A DNA stretch of 64,000 nucleotides from Pseudarthrobacter sp. BIM B-2242 (GTDB taxonomy: Bacteria > Actinomycetota > Actinomycetes > Actinomycetales > Micrococcaceae), in assembly GCF_014764445.1 (NCBI RefSeq), contig NZ_CP061721.1, positions 2,790,001 through 2,854,000 on the forward strand. Direction: 5' to 3'. The notes beneath the pieces were generated by a model. The model saw only the letters and a list, made by a program, of their open reading frames with translations. It was not told the DNA's origin and did not search any database. Of this stretch, positions 45,759 through 54,536 are shown in pieces (the first letter of the stretch is position 1; every line of letters starts with the position of its first letter). Both the position numbers and the translations under genes were made by a program.

Positions 45759-47459
45759 GTGAGTGAATTGCATACCCACCAGATCCTGACTGACGATTCC
45801 GGCATCGAAACAATCGAACCCGAAGAAACCATCATCTCGGATGAGAAGCCGCATGAGATCGCGGAGAAATCCTTCGCCGACTTCAACGTCCGCGCCGATA
45901 TCGTCGAATCCCTTGCTGACGCCGGGATCACCCACCCCTTCCCCATCCAGGCCATGACCCTGCCCGTAGCCCTCTCCGGCCACGACATCATTGGCCAGGC
46001 CAAGACCGGCACCGGCAAGACCCTCGGCTTCGGCATCCCTGCGCTGCAGCGCGTGGTGGGCCCGGACGACGCCGGCTTCGACAAGCTCGCCGTTCCCGGT
46101 GCGCCGCAGGCCCTGGTCATTGTGCCTACCCGCGAACTGGCTGTCCAGGTGGCCAACGACCTCCAGAACGCGTCGCGGAAGCGTAATGCCCGCATCGCCA
46201 CCATCTACGGCGGCCGTGCGTACGAGCCACAGGTGGAGGCCCTGCAGAAGGGTGTCGAGGTGGTGGTGGGCACCCCCGGCCGCCTCATCGACCTGTTCAA
46301 GCAGAAGCACTTGGTGCTGAAGAACGTCAAGATGGTCATCCTTGACGAGGCCGACGAAATGCTGGACCTGGGCTTCCTCCCGGATGTGGAAACGCTCATC
46401 GCGGCTACGCCGGCGGTCCGTCAGACCCTCCTGTTCTCCGCCACCATGCCGGGCCCGGTCATCGCCATGGCCCGCCGGTACATGACGCAGCCCACCCACA
46501 TCCGGGCAGCTGATCCCGACGACGAGGGCCTCACCAAGCGCGACATCCGCCAGCTCATCTACCGTGCCCACAGCATGGACAAGGTTGAAGTTGTTGCGCG
46601 CATCCTGCAGGCCCGCGGCCGCGGCCGCACCATCATCTTTACCAAGACCAAGCGCACGGCCGCGAAGGTGGCCGAGGAACTGGTGGACCGTGGCTTCGCC
46701 GCCGCCGCCATCCACGGCGATCTGGGCCAGGGTGCCCGTGAGCAGGCACTCCGGGCCTTCCGCAACAACAAGGTGGACGTCCTGGTGGCCACCGACGTCG
46801 CCGCCCGCGGCATCGACGTGGACGACGTCACGCACGTCATCAACTACCAGTGCGTTGAGGACGAAAAGATCTACCTGCACCGCGTGGGCCGCACCGGCCG
46901 CGCCGGCAACAAGGGCACCGCCGTGACCTTCGTTGACTGGGACGACATGCCGCGCTGGGGCCTGATCAACAAGGCACTGGGCCTGAGCTACCCCGAGCCG
47001 GTGGAGACGTACTCCTCCTCCCCGCACCTGTACGAAGAGCTGGACATTCCGGAAGGCACCAAGGGCCGGCTGCCCCGCAACAAGCGCACGCTCGCCGGTG
47101 TTGACGCCGAAGTCCTGGAGGACCTGGGCGAGACCGGCAAGAAGAACACGCGCGGCAGCGCAAGGGACGGCGCAAGGGACGGCGGACGTGACAGCGGTCG
47201 CGACGCCGGCCGTTCAGGCGGGCGTGACTCCAGCCGCCGCAGCGGCTCCGAAGGCGCCCGCTCAGGCGACCGCCGTCGTCGTACGTCCGATGCGGCGACC
47301 GCCGCCACCGGGCCCGCCGCCGAACCCGCTGCTGCGGCTACGGCCGATGGCGAAGTGGACCCCCGCGCCCGCCGCAGCAGGACCCGCACCCGCCGCCGCA
47401 ACGGCGAAGTGGTAGCCGGAGCCGACAACGGCCCGCAGCAACGCAGCACTGAGGCATAA
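45759..47459 (+). CDS. DEAD-box RNA helicase with RG-rich C-terminal tail
   Basis: 566 residues. All motifs are present: AKTGTGKT, PTRELAV, VVGTPGRL, DEADEML, FSATMPG, and HRVGRTGRAG. The core covers roughly residues 40-420. The last ~110 residues are rich in Arg, Gly, Asp and Ser repeats (ARDGARDGGRD-type), ending with a basic RRSRTRTRRRNGE segment that should bind RNA. It unwinds RNA, in ribosome assembly or mRNA decay, probably related to RhlE/DeaD. It follows the RNB ribonuclease gene. Confidence 0.92.
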   Translation: MSELHTHQILTDDSGIETIEPEETIISDEKPHEIAEKSFADFNVRADIVESLADAGITHPFPIQAMTLPVALSGHDIIGQAKTGTGKTLGFGIPALQRVVGPDDAGFDKLAVPGAPQALVIVPTRELAVQVANDLQNASRKRNARIATIYGGRAYEPQVEALQKGVEVVVGTPGRLIDLFKQKHLVLKNVKMVILDEADEMLDLGFLPDVETLIAATPAVRQTLLFSATMPGPVIAMARRYMTQPTHIRAADPDDEGLTKRDIRQLIYRAHSMDKVEVVARILQARGRGRTIIFTKTKRTAAKVAEELVDRGFAAAAIHGDLGQGAREQALRAFRNNKVDVLVATDVAARGIDVDDVTHVINYQCVEDEKIYLHRVGRTGRAGNKGTAVTFVDWDDMPRWGLINKALGLSYPEPVETYSSSPHLYEELDIPEGTKGRLPRNKRTLAGVDAEVLEDLGETGKKNTRGSARDGARDGGRDSGRDAGRSGGRDSSRRSGSEGARSGDRRRRTSDAATAATGPAAEPAAAATADGEVDPRARRSRTRTRRRNGEVVAGADNGPQQRSTEA

Positions 47460-47467
47460 CAGCCTCG

Positions 47468-48340
47468 ATGACTGACACCGTCTGGGCGCCGGACGGCAGC
47501 AACCTGGTGGTTCACGCGGACAACGCGGAGTTCCTCCCCTCGCTGCCGGACGGCGCCTTCACACTCATTTACGTGGATCCGCCCTTCAACACCGGCAGGG
47601 CCCAGACGCGCCAGGAAACGCGGATGGTGCTCAACGCCGGCGGTGACGGGGACCGCGTGGGCTTCAAGGGCCGCTCGTACGACACCATCAAGGGCGCACT
47701 GCACCGCTATGACGACGCCTTCAGCGATTACTGGTCTTTCCTGGAGCCGCGGCTCGTGGAAGCCTGGCGGCTGCTGGCTGACGACGGCACGCTCTACCTC
47801 CATCTGGATTACCGGGAAGTCCATTACGCCAAGGTGATGCTCGATGCCATCTTCGGCCGCGAGTGCTTCCTGAACGAGATCATCTGGGCGTACGACTACG
47901 GTGCGCGGGCGAAGTACCGCTGGCCCACCAAGCACGACAACATCCTCGTGTACGTCAAGAACCCGGCCAAGTACCACTTCGACAGCGCGGAGGTCGACCG
48001 GGAACCGTACATGGCTCCCGGGCTGGTGACCCCGGCCAAGCGGGAGCTCGGGAAGCTGCCCACCGACGTCTGGTGGCACACCATCGTTTCACCCACCGGC
48101 AAGGAAAAGACCGGCTACCCGACGCAGAAGCCCGAGGGCCTCATCCGCCGGGTGGTGGCCGCGTCCAGCCGGCCCGGTGACTGGTGCCTGGACTTCTTTG
48201 CCGGTTCCGGAACTCTTGGCGCGGTGGCGGCCAAGCTGGACCGGAAGTTCGTGTGCGTGGACCAGAACCAGCCCGCCATCGATGTCATGGCCAAGCGGCT
48301 GGGTGCCAAGGCGACCTTTACGTCCTTCCCGCCCAAGTAA
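47468..48340 (+). CDS. site-specific DNA methyltransferase, beta-type amino-methyltransferase
   Basis: 290 residues. Motif IV is DPPFNTG, near residue 38, and the AdoMet-binding motif I FFAGSGTLG is near residue 240, so the order is that of beta-class N6-adenine (or N4-cytosine) enzymes. YPTQKPEGL and WWHTIVSPTG are characteristic of the MT-A family. The recognition sequence is unknown. It starts 8 bp after the DEAD-box stop, probably in one transcript. No restriction endonuclease is adjacent, so it is an orphan. Confidence 0.9.
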   Translation: MTDTVWAPDGSNLVVHADNAEFLPSLPDGAFTLIYVDPPFNTGRAQTRQETRMVLNAGGDGDRVGFKGRSYDTIKGALHRYDDAFSDYWSFLEPRLVEAWRLLADDGTLYLHLDYREVHYAKVMLDAIFGRECFLNEIIWAYDYGARAKYRWPTKHDNILVYVKNPAKYHFDSAEVDREPYMAPGLVTPAKRELGKLPTDVWWHTIVSPTGKEKTGYPTQKPEGLIRRVVAASSRPGDWCLDFFAGSGTLGAVAAKLDRKFVCVDQNQPAIDVMAKRLGAKATFTSFPPK

Positions 48341-48388
48341 GTAGCAGCAGATGTCGCTACGGCGGCTGATAAAGACATCTGCTGCGAC
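48341..48388. terminator. convergent terminator hairpin, methyltransferase/PHP genes
   Basis: GCAGCAGATGTC (48344-48355) pairs with GACATCTGCTGC (48374-48385), and the outer parts AAGTA/TACTT pair imperfectly. It lies between two gene ends. Confidence 0.65.
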
Positions 48389-48407
48389 CTACTTGCGGTC
48401 AGTTGTG

Positions 48408-49256
48408 TCAGGGGCGGACGACGGCGGTCCCTGTCGCCATCTCCTCGATCCGGGCCAGCACCTCCGCTGTGGTGAGATTCTCCCCGAGCAGGTTGGGTTT
48501 TCCCGTGCCGTGGTAATCCGAGGACCCGGTCACCAGGAGTCCATGCCTGGCAGCCAGACCGCGGAGGAATTCACGGCCCTCTTCAGGGTTGTCGCGGTGC
48601 TCGATCTCCAGGCCCGCCAGGCCGGCGTCGATCATTTCCTGGTATACACGCTCCCCCACAATGCGGCCGCGGGCAGACGCCACCGGATGGGCGAAAACGG
48701 GGACGCCTCCGGCCGCACGGACAAGTTCGACGGCGGCTGCCGGGTCGGGTGCGTAGTGCTGGACAAAATAGCGCGAACGCGAGGTGAGGATGGAGGTGAA
48801 GGCCTCCGACCGGTCCGACACCACGCCGGCCGCTACAAGGGCATCAGCGATGTGCGGACGCCCCAGCGTGGCACCGGGAGCGACGTGGTGGATGACGTCG
48901 TCCCAGGTCAGCGGGTAGTCCTCGGCGAGCAGGCTCACCATGCGCTCTGCCCGGGTGAGACGCGCGTCCTTGGCCTTGGTGATTTCCTCGAGAAGCCCCG
49001 GATGGGCAGGATCGTGCAGGTAGCTCAGCAGATGCACACTGATTCCCTGCTCCGTCCGGCAGGAGACTTCCATCCCCGGCACGAGGGCAACCGCGTGGTC
49101 CAGGGCCGCGCGGGATGCCTCCGCCCAGCCGTCCGTTGAGTCGTGGTCCGTCAGGGCGATGACGTCCAGGCCCGCCCTGGCGGCAGAGGCCATGACGTCA
49201 GCAGGGGTTTCCGTGCCGTCGGAAACGTTGGAGTGGGCATGCAGGTCAATCCTCAC
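48408..49256 (-). CDS. PHP-domain phosphoesterase
   Basis: 282 residues of the PHP (polymerase/histidinol phosphatase) superfamily. Metal-binding blocks: RIDLHAHSNVSDG, LTDHDSTDG, HPVAS and SSDYHGTGKP. The family includes nucleotide and inositol-type phosphatases (for example, 3',5'-nucleoside bisphosphate phosphatase); specificity is uncertain. GTG 49256 has TAGGCT 6 nt upstream. It is convergent with the methyltransferase and divergent from aminopeptidase P. Confidence 0.85.
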   Translation of the reverse strand: MRIDLHAHSNVSDGTETPADVMASAARAGLDVIALTDHDSTDGWAEASRAALDHAVALVPGMEVSCRTEQGISVHLLSYLHDPAHPGLLEEITKAKDARLTRAERMVSLLAEDYPLTWDDVIHHVAPGATLGRPHIADALVAAGVVSDRSEAFTSILTSRSRYFVQHYAPDPAAAVELVRAAGGVPVFAHPVASARGRIVGERVYQEMIDAGLAGLEIEHRDNPEEGREFLRGLAARHGLLVTGSSDYHGTGKPNLLGENLTTAEVLARIEEMATGTAVVRP

Positions 49257-49339
49257 TTGCCCAGCCTAGTAGACCGCGCCGGTCCGGGCATTGACTCCTG
49301 TGTTCGCGCACGCCCCGCCGCTGGTGAGACGATGGTGCC

Positions 49340-50938
49340 GTGAACGATGCCGGAAATACCCTGAACTCTGCTTCCCAGCCACTCGACGAGCGCGTCAACA
49401 ACCGCTCGCAGCGGCCCAGTTCTGATGCTTTCAAGGCCTTTATGGCCAGCAACTGGGCGCCCGCCGACCAGCAGCCGCCGGCCCGCGACGCCGTGGCCAA
49501 CTACGCCGCGGCCCGGCGCAGAGCCATTTCAGACCAGTTCAAAGGCGAACGCCTGGTCATCCCCGCCGGCCCGCTGAAGGTCCGCTCCAACGACTGCGAC
49601 TACCGCTTCCGCCCGCACTCCGGCTTCGCGCACCTCACCGGGCTGGGCCTTGACCACGAGCCGGACGCCGTCCTGATCCTGGAACCGGCAGGCGAAGGAA
49701 AGGGCGACGACGGCGGGCACCACCGCGCTACCCTTTACTTCCGGCCGCTGGCCGGCCGGGATACGGAACAGTTCTACGCCGACTCGCGCTCCGGCGAATT
49801 CTGGATCGGCGGCCGCCCCACGCTTGCTGAGTTCGAGGCCCGGTTGGGCCTGCCCACCGCCCACATTGACGGGCTGGAAACGGCCATCACCAAGAACGTG
49901 GGGGCCCCGGAGATCGGCGGCATTTCCGTCCGCCTCGTCCGCAAGGTGGACGAGAACATCGACGCCCTGGTGGACACTGCCCGCTACAACACGGCCAAGG
50001 ACCCGGACAACCTGGACCTCGCCGTTCTGGATGCGTTGGACGAGAAGCTGTCCGAGGCACTGTCCGAGCTCCGCCTCCTGAAGGACGAGTGGGAAGTTGA
50101 ACAGATGATGACGGCGGTAGCAGCCACCGTCGAGGGCTTTGTGGAAGTGGTTAAGACGCTTCCCCGCGCACTGACCCACGCCCGCGGCGAACGCGTTGTG
50201 GAAGGCGCGTTCTTCGCCCGTGCCCGCGAGGTGGGCAATGAACTCGGCTACGACACCATCGCCGCAGCCGGCAACAACGCTACCGTGCTGCACTGGACGC
50301 GGAACACCGGCCGGGTGAACGCCGGCGAACTGCTCCTGCTGGATGCCGGCGTGGAGGTTGATTCGCTGTACACCGCCGATGTCACCAGGACCCTGCCGGC
50401 CAACGGCACGTTCACCGACATCCAGCGCAAAATCTATGAAGCGGTTCTCGACGCGGCCGACGCCGGATTCGCCGCAGCCCGCCCGGGCACCAGGTTCCGC
50501 GATATCCACACTGCCGCCACTACGGTGCTCGCAGAACGCCTCGCCGAGTGGGGCCTGCTCCCCGTCAGCGTCGAGGAAGCCATCAGCCCCGAGGGCCAGC
50601 AGCACCGGCGGTGGATGCCGCACGGCACCAGCCACCACCTCGGCCTCGATGTCCACGACTGTGCCCAGGCCAAGCGGGAACTTTACCTCGACGGCGTCCT
50701 TACGGCAGGCATGGTTTTCACCATCGAACCCGGCCTCTACTTCAAGAACGAGGACCTGGCCATTCCGGCGGAGTATCGCGGCATCGGCGTGCGGATCGAG
50801 GACGACATCCTGATGACTGAGGACGGTCCGGTCAACCTCAGCGCCGCACTCCCCCGCACGGCTGACGACGTCGAATCCTGGATGGCAGGCATCTACGGCG
50901 AGGTGGACCACGCCGTGGCGGGCAGGCACACCGCCTGA
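49340..50938 (+). CDS. aminopeptidase P family protein (M24)
   Basis: 532 residues. Removes N-terminal residues preceding proline. The N-terminal domain contains SNDCDYRFRPHSGFAHLTGL. The pita-bread domain supplies the metal ligands: Asp residues in DAGVEVDSLYTADVTR, His in HGTSHHLGLDVHD, and Glu in TIEPGLYF and RIEDDIL. Length fits the long PepP class. GTG 49340 has a GACGAT 6 nt upstream that could be a -10, but not a consensus T at the first position. Confidence 0.92.
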   Translation: MNDAGNTLNSASQPLDERVNNRSQRPSSDAFKAFMASNWAPADQQPPARDAVANYAAARRRAISDQFKGERLVIPAGPLKVRSNDCDYRFRPHSGFAHLTGLGLDHEPDAVLILEPAGEGKGDDGGHHRATLYFRPLAGRDTEQFYADSRSGEFWIGGRPTLAEFEARLGLPTAHIDGLETAITKNVGAPEIGGISVRLVRKVDENIDALVDTARYNTAKDPDNLDLAVLDALDEKLSEALSELRLLKDEWEVEQMMTAVAATVEGFVEVVKTLPRALTHARGERVVEGAFFARAREVGNELGYDTIAAAGNNATVLHWTRNTGRVNAGELLLLDAGVEVDSLYTADVTRTLPANGTFTDIQRKIYEAVLDAADAGFAAARPGTRFRDIHTAATTVLAERLAEWGLLPVSVEEAISPEGQQHRRWMPHGTSHHLGLDVHDCAQAKRELYLDGVLTAGMVFTIEPGLYFKNEDLAIPAEYRGIGVRIEDDILMTEDGPVNLSAALPRTADDVESWMAGIYGEVDHAVAGRHTA

Positions 50939-51010
50939 CGAAGGACGGGGCATGCCCGGTTCCCGGGCCGCTCCCTGTCCGTTCCCATGATGAAGCTCCG
51001 GTAACGGTTT

Positions 51011-51028
51011 TTGGCAATCGCTTGCCAA
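51011..51028. promoter_or_regulatory. LacI-type operator palindrome upstream of sugar ABC operon
   Basis: TTGGCAATCGCTTGCCAA is an inverted repeat (7-bp arms) with the central CG typical of LacI/GalR sites. It lies about 100 bp before the lipoprotein start. No LacI-family gene is in the window. Confidence 0.6.
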
Positions 51029-51130
51029 AGTTTGGCTCCGGTGAATACGCTGTGCGCGGAGAAAGAAATCGTAGACTGTGGTTCAGTCTGGGGTCTCTGC
51101 CGCAATGTATGTCTTCAAAGGAGAAGTCTC

Positions 51131-52501
51131 ATGGGTATGTCCAAACCACGTCGCCTCGGTGCAGTTGCCGCAGCGGCTATTTCGGTCCTGATGCTTGCCG
51201 CGTGTGGCGGGTCGGGCGATACAGGAGGCACTACCTCCGGCGCTACCGGCGGGAAAGTGGATGGCGCCGGCAAAACGCTCAACGTCCTGATGAACGTCAC
51301 GGCGCAGTATCCCCAGGAGCAGCAGGCCTGGTTCAAGGAGATGAGCACCAAGTTCAAGGCCGAGACCGGGGCCGACATCGAGTGGGAGACGTTCGCCACG
51401 GCCAATGACGAGATGACCCGGATCCAGACGTCAGTCGTCTCCGGACAGGGCCCGGACGTTTACGGCCTGGGCACCACTTTCACTCCCACTGCGTACTCCA
51501 CCGGGGCATTCGTGAAGCTCGGCGACAACGAATGGAACGCGCTCGGCGGCAAGGACAAGTTCGTACCCGCTGCACTGGGCATTTCGGGTCCGGATGATGG
51601 CAACCAGATCGGCATTCCCTTCGTGAGCCGGCCGTTCGTCATGGCCTACAACACCGAGCTGCTGGCCGCGGCCGGGATTGAGAAGCCCGCCACCACCTGG
51701 GATGAATTCACTGAACATGCCAAGAAGCTCACCACCGGCGACCAGTACGGCGTCGCAGTGGCTTACAAGGACAACTTCGATCCTTGGAAGTACATCTGGG
51801 GCATGTCCATCCAGGCAGGCAACCCCATCATCGACGGCGACAAGGTCCGCCTCGACGACCCCATCACCAAGAAGGCCTACGAGACCTATTTCGGCTGGGT
51901 GACCAAGGACAAGGTGGTTGACCCGGCTTCCGTCGGTTGGGCCAACCCGCAGGCCCTGGCAGCCTTCGCCGCAGGCAAAGCCGGCTACTTCCCCATGACC
52001 TCGCCGCTGTCCATCCCCGCGCTGGACGCCTCGGCGGTCAAGGGCAAATACAAGTATGCGCTGATGCCCACCGTCCCGCCGGGCGAGACCGCAAACCCTT
52101 CTGACGGCAAGCCCGCGTCCAGCATCCTCTCCGGTGACAACCTCGTGGTTGCTGACTACTCGAAGCAGAAAGACCTCGCTTTTGCGTTCATCAAGATGAT
52201 CACGGAAAAGGATGTGCAGCTCAACTACTTCAAGGTCTTCGGCCAGCTCCCTGCCAACCAGGAAGCAGCGAACGAACTCGCCAGCAACGAAGTTATTGCA
52301 CCGGCCCTTGAGTCAGGCGCCAAGTCTGTAGCAACACCGTTCAGCGGCGCATGGGGCGACGTCCAGCTGTCACTGACGAACGTGGTGGTCCAGTCCATCC
52401 CTGACCTCTCCTCCGGCGAGGTCAGCGAATCCAACCTGACCCAGCGGCTCAAGGACGAACAGGCCAAGTCGCAAACGGCATTGGACCGGGCCAAGAAGTA
52501 G
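51131..52501 (+). CDS. sugar ABC transporter, substrate-binding lipoprotein
   Basis: 456 residues with a lipobox (LMLAAC, Cys at residue 25) and a family 1 extracellular solute-binding fold: VSGQGPDVYGLGTTFTP, WDEFTEHAKKLT and AFAAGKAGYFPMTSP. It binds a carbohydrate, identity unknown. ATG 51131 is fixed by AAAGGAG 8-9 nt upstream. It is the first gene of a three-gene operon with two permeases and an operator-like palindrome upstream. Confidence 0.9.
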   Translation: MGMSKPRRLGAVAAAAISVLMLAACGGSGDTGGTTSGATGGKVDGAGKTLNVLMNVTAQYPQEQQAWFKEMSTKFKAETGADIEWETFATANDEMTRIQTSVVSGQGPDVYGLGTTFTPTAYSTGAFVKLGDNEWNALGGKDKFVPAALGISGPDDGNQIGIPFVSRPFVMAYNTELLAAAGIEKPATTWDEFTEHAKKLTTGDQYGVAVAYKDNFDPWKYIWGMSIQAGNPIIDGDKVRLDDPITKKAYETYFGWVTKDKVVDPASVGWANPQALAAFAAGKAGYFPMTSPLSIPALDASAVKGKYKYALMPTVPPGETANPSDGKPASSILSGDNLVVADYSKQKDLAFAFIKMITEKDVQLNYFKVFGQLPANQEAANELASNEVIAPALESGAKSVATPFSGAWGDVQLSLTNVVVQSIPDLSSGEVSESNLTQRLKDEQAKSQTALDRAKK

Positions 52502-52534
52502 GACCGACCGGACACCTGCGGAAGGTTACCGAAC

Positions 52535-53521
52535 ATGGCTAGCAGCGTGACAGAGCCCCGGCCGTCGGACAGCAGTCCGGCGGCCGGGGCGGCCGCCGCC
52601 CCCGGCGGTCCCACCCCCGGCGGGAAGCGCCGGAAGGCGCTCAGCGAAAAGAACAGGCCACTGTGGCTGCTGATTCCCGGCGGGCTGCTGATGACGGTCG
52701 TCATCCTCATCCCGCTGGCCATGGGTATCTGGATGTCACTGATCGACCTCGATCAGTACACCCTGCGCCGGTGGGTCAGTGCCGAATTCATCGGTGTCCA
52801 GAACTACATCGAAGCGGCGCTGAGCAGCGACCTGCTCCGCTCCATTTGGCTCTCCGTGTCCTTCGCGGTGATCTCCACCCTGGTCACCGTCCCCCTGGGC
52901 GTGGCCGCCGCCGTAGTCACCCAGAACGCCTACCGCGGCCGGGCACTGGTGCGTTCGGTCTTCCTGATTCCCTACGTCCTGCCGTCCTTCGTGGTGGCCA
53001 GCGTGTGGCGAACGATGCTGCAGCCGGACGGCATCGTGAATGTGACGCTTACCAACATCGGCATGGATGGCGGTCTGTGGCTCAACGGTCCGAACGCGTA
53101 CTGGACGCTGGTTTGGGTCGAAATCTGGGCGGCCTGGCCGTTCATTTACCTGCTGGCGCTGTCCGGACTGCAGGCGGTCGACCACGAGGTCCACGAGGCG
53201 TCCGCGCTCGACGGCGCATTGTGGTGGAACAAGCTGCGGTACGTGATCTTCCCCTACCTAAAGGGGCCCGTCTCGCTCGCCTTCCTGCTTGCAACCCTGA
53301 ACCACATCAACAACTTCACCCTCCCCTACGTGCTGTTTGGGGCGCCGGCCCCATCAGATGTGAACGTGCTGCCCATCCTGGTCTATGTCACCAGCTTCCA
53401 GAGCTTCCGCTTTGGCCTCAGTGCAGCCATGGCGGTGGTCTCGCTCATTCTGATTGCCATTCCGCTCTTCATCTACCTGCGCGCAGTCCGGCTTGATGTG
53501 CACGAGGGAGGAAAGAAATGA
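52535..53521 (+). CDS. sugar ABC transporter permease (MalF-like)
   Basis: 328 residues. About six transmembrane helices preceded by a Pro/Ala/Gly-rich cytoplasmic start. The EAA loop is HEASALDGALWWNKLRY, then FPYLKGPV. It pairs with the downstream permease. The stop overlaps the next start by 4 nt. Confidence 0.9.
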   Translation: MASSVTEPRPSDSSPAAGAAAAPGGPTPGGKRRKALSEKNRPLWLLIPGGLLMTVVILIPLAMGIWMSLIDLDQYTLRRWVSAEFIGVQNYIEAALSSDLLRSIWLSVSFAVISTLVTVPLGVAAAVVTQNAYRGRALVRSVFLIPYVLPSFVVASVWRTMLQPDGIVNVTLTNIGMDGGLWLNGPNAYWTLVWVEIWAAWPFIYLLALSGLQAVDHEVHEASALDGALWWNKLRYVIFPYLKGPVSLAFLLATLNHINNFTLPYVLFGAPAPSDVNVLPILVYVTSFQSFRFGLSAAMAVVSLILIAIPLFIYLRAVRLDVHEGGKK

Positions 53522-54435
53522 CCGTCGACGCAGCAAACCCGATCGAGCGGCAGTCAAAACAGCCCGTCCGGCGCCATGCGGCCCTGGAGGTCACCCGCCT
53601 CATGCCAAGGCCGCTGCTGGCTGTCATCACCGTCCTGCTCTGCGCCCTGGTTCTGATTCCCATCCTGTACATCTTCCTGGCCTCGCTGAACACGGACGTG
53701 GGGGTAGCCAGCGGGGAGTTCTGGCCGAGCAGTTTCTCTCTGGACAGCTACAACAAGATCTGGGATTCGGTGGGCCTGGCGAAAGCCATTGGGAACAGCC
53801 TGATCGTTTCCGGTGCTACAGCTGCGGTCTCCGCCCTGATGGCCATCGGCACGGCGTATGTGCTGGTCCGATTTGAGTTCCGGGGCCGGCTGACCGTGCT
53901 CCGCGGCCTGCTGGGGCTCCAGTCCATCCCCGGAACGCTGATGCTGCTCCCCGTGTTTGTCCTGTTCTCCTCCGCCGGAACCTACCTGGGTGTGACCGTC
54001 ATCGGAACCCTGTGGGGCCTGTTCATCGCCTACCTGACGTTCGCCCTGCCGTTCTCAACCTGGGTGATGGTGACCTATCTGCGCGGCCTGCCGCGCGAAC
54101 TCGAGGAGGCGGCTCGCATTGATGGCGCTTCCAACCTCGGGATCCTCTTCAGGATCATCATTCCGCTCAGCTGGCCCGGAATTATCGTGTCGGCAATCTT
54201 CGCGTTCCTGCTCGGCTGGAACGACGTCCTGTTCGCGTCGGTCTTCACCCGGCCGGACACGCACACCGCAGCAGTGGCCCTGCAGGTCTTCGCTTCAGCC
54301 GTCGAGGGCGGGGCGATCCCCGTCTATTCACAGATGATGGCGGCGTCGCTCGTGTGCGCCGTACCCGTGGTGGTGCTCTACTTCATGTTCCAGAAGTACC
54401 TTGTAGGCGGCCTGACAGCCGGCAGCGTGAAATAG
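53518..54435 (+). CDS. sugar ABC transporter permease (MalG-like)
   Basis: 305 residues. Six transmembrane helices and the EAA loop ELEEAARIDGASNLGILF followed by IPLSWPGI. Forms the heterodimeric channel with the upstream permease. No ATP-binding gene follows; the importer probably uses a shared ATPase (MsiK type) encoded elsewhere. The operon ends at a strong hairpin. Confidence 0.9.
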   Translation: MTVDAANPIERQSKQPVRRHAALEVTRLMPRPLLAVITVLLCALVLIPILYIFLASLNTDVGVASGEFWPSSFSLDSYNKIWDSVGLAKAIGNSLIVSGATAAVSALMAIGTAYVLVRFEFRGRLTVLRGLLGLQSIPGTLMLLPVFVLFSSAGTYLGVTVIGTLWGLFIAYLTFALPFSTWVMVTYLRGLPRELEEAARIDGASNLGILFRIIIPLSWPGIIVSAIFAFLLGWNDVLFASVFTRPDTHTAAVALQVFASAVEGGAIPVYSQMMAASLVCAVPVVVLYFMFQKYLVGGLTAGSVK

Positions 54436-54460
54436 CGGGAGCGACTGCTCCAGGCAAAAA

Positions 54461-54504
54461 GAACTCCGCCCGGACCCGGTGATCGCCGGGTCCAGGCGGA
54501 GTTC
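54461..54504 (+). terminator. Rho-independent terminator of sugar ABC operon
   Basis: GAACTCCGCC at 54461-54470 pairs with GGCGGAGTTC at 54495-54504. An inner GGACCCGG/CCGGGTCC pair extends the stem. ATTTGTG follows. Confidence 0.8.
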
Positions 54505-54536
54505 ATTTGTGTGCCGTTCGTTCTCCGCGTTGCCCC

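Noticed and set aside
45618..47027. 469-codon frame antisense to the DEAD-box helicase
   Set aside because: No motif, no ribosome site, and fully explained as a complement of the helicase codons.
47468..49256. Restriction-modification system
   Set aside because: The methyltransferase has no endonuclease partner: the convergent neighbour is a PHP phosphoesterase with full metal-binding motifs.
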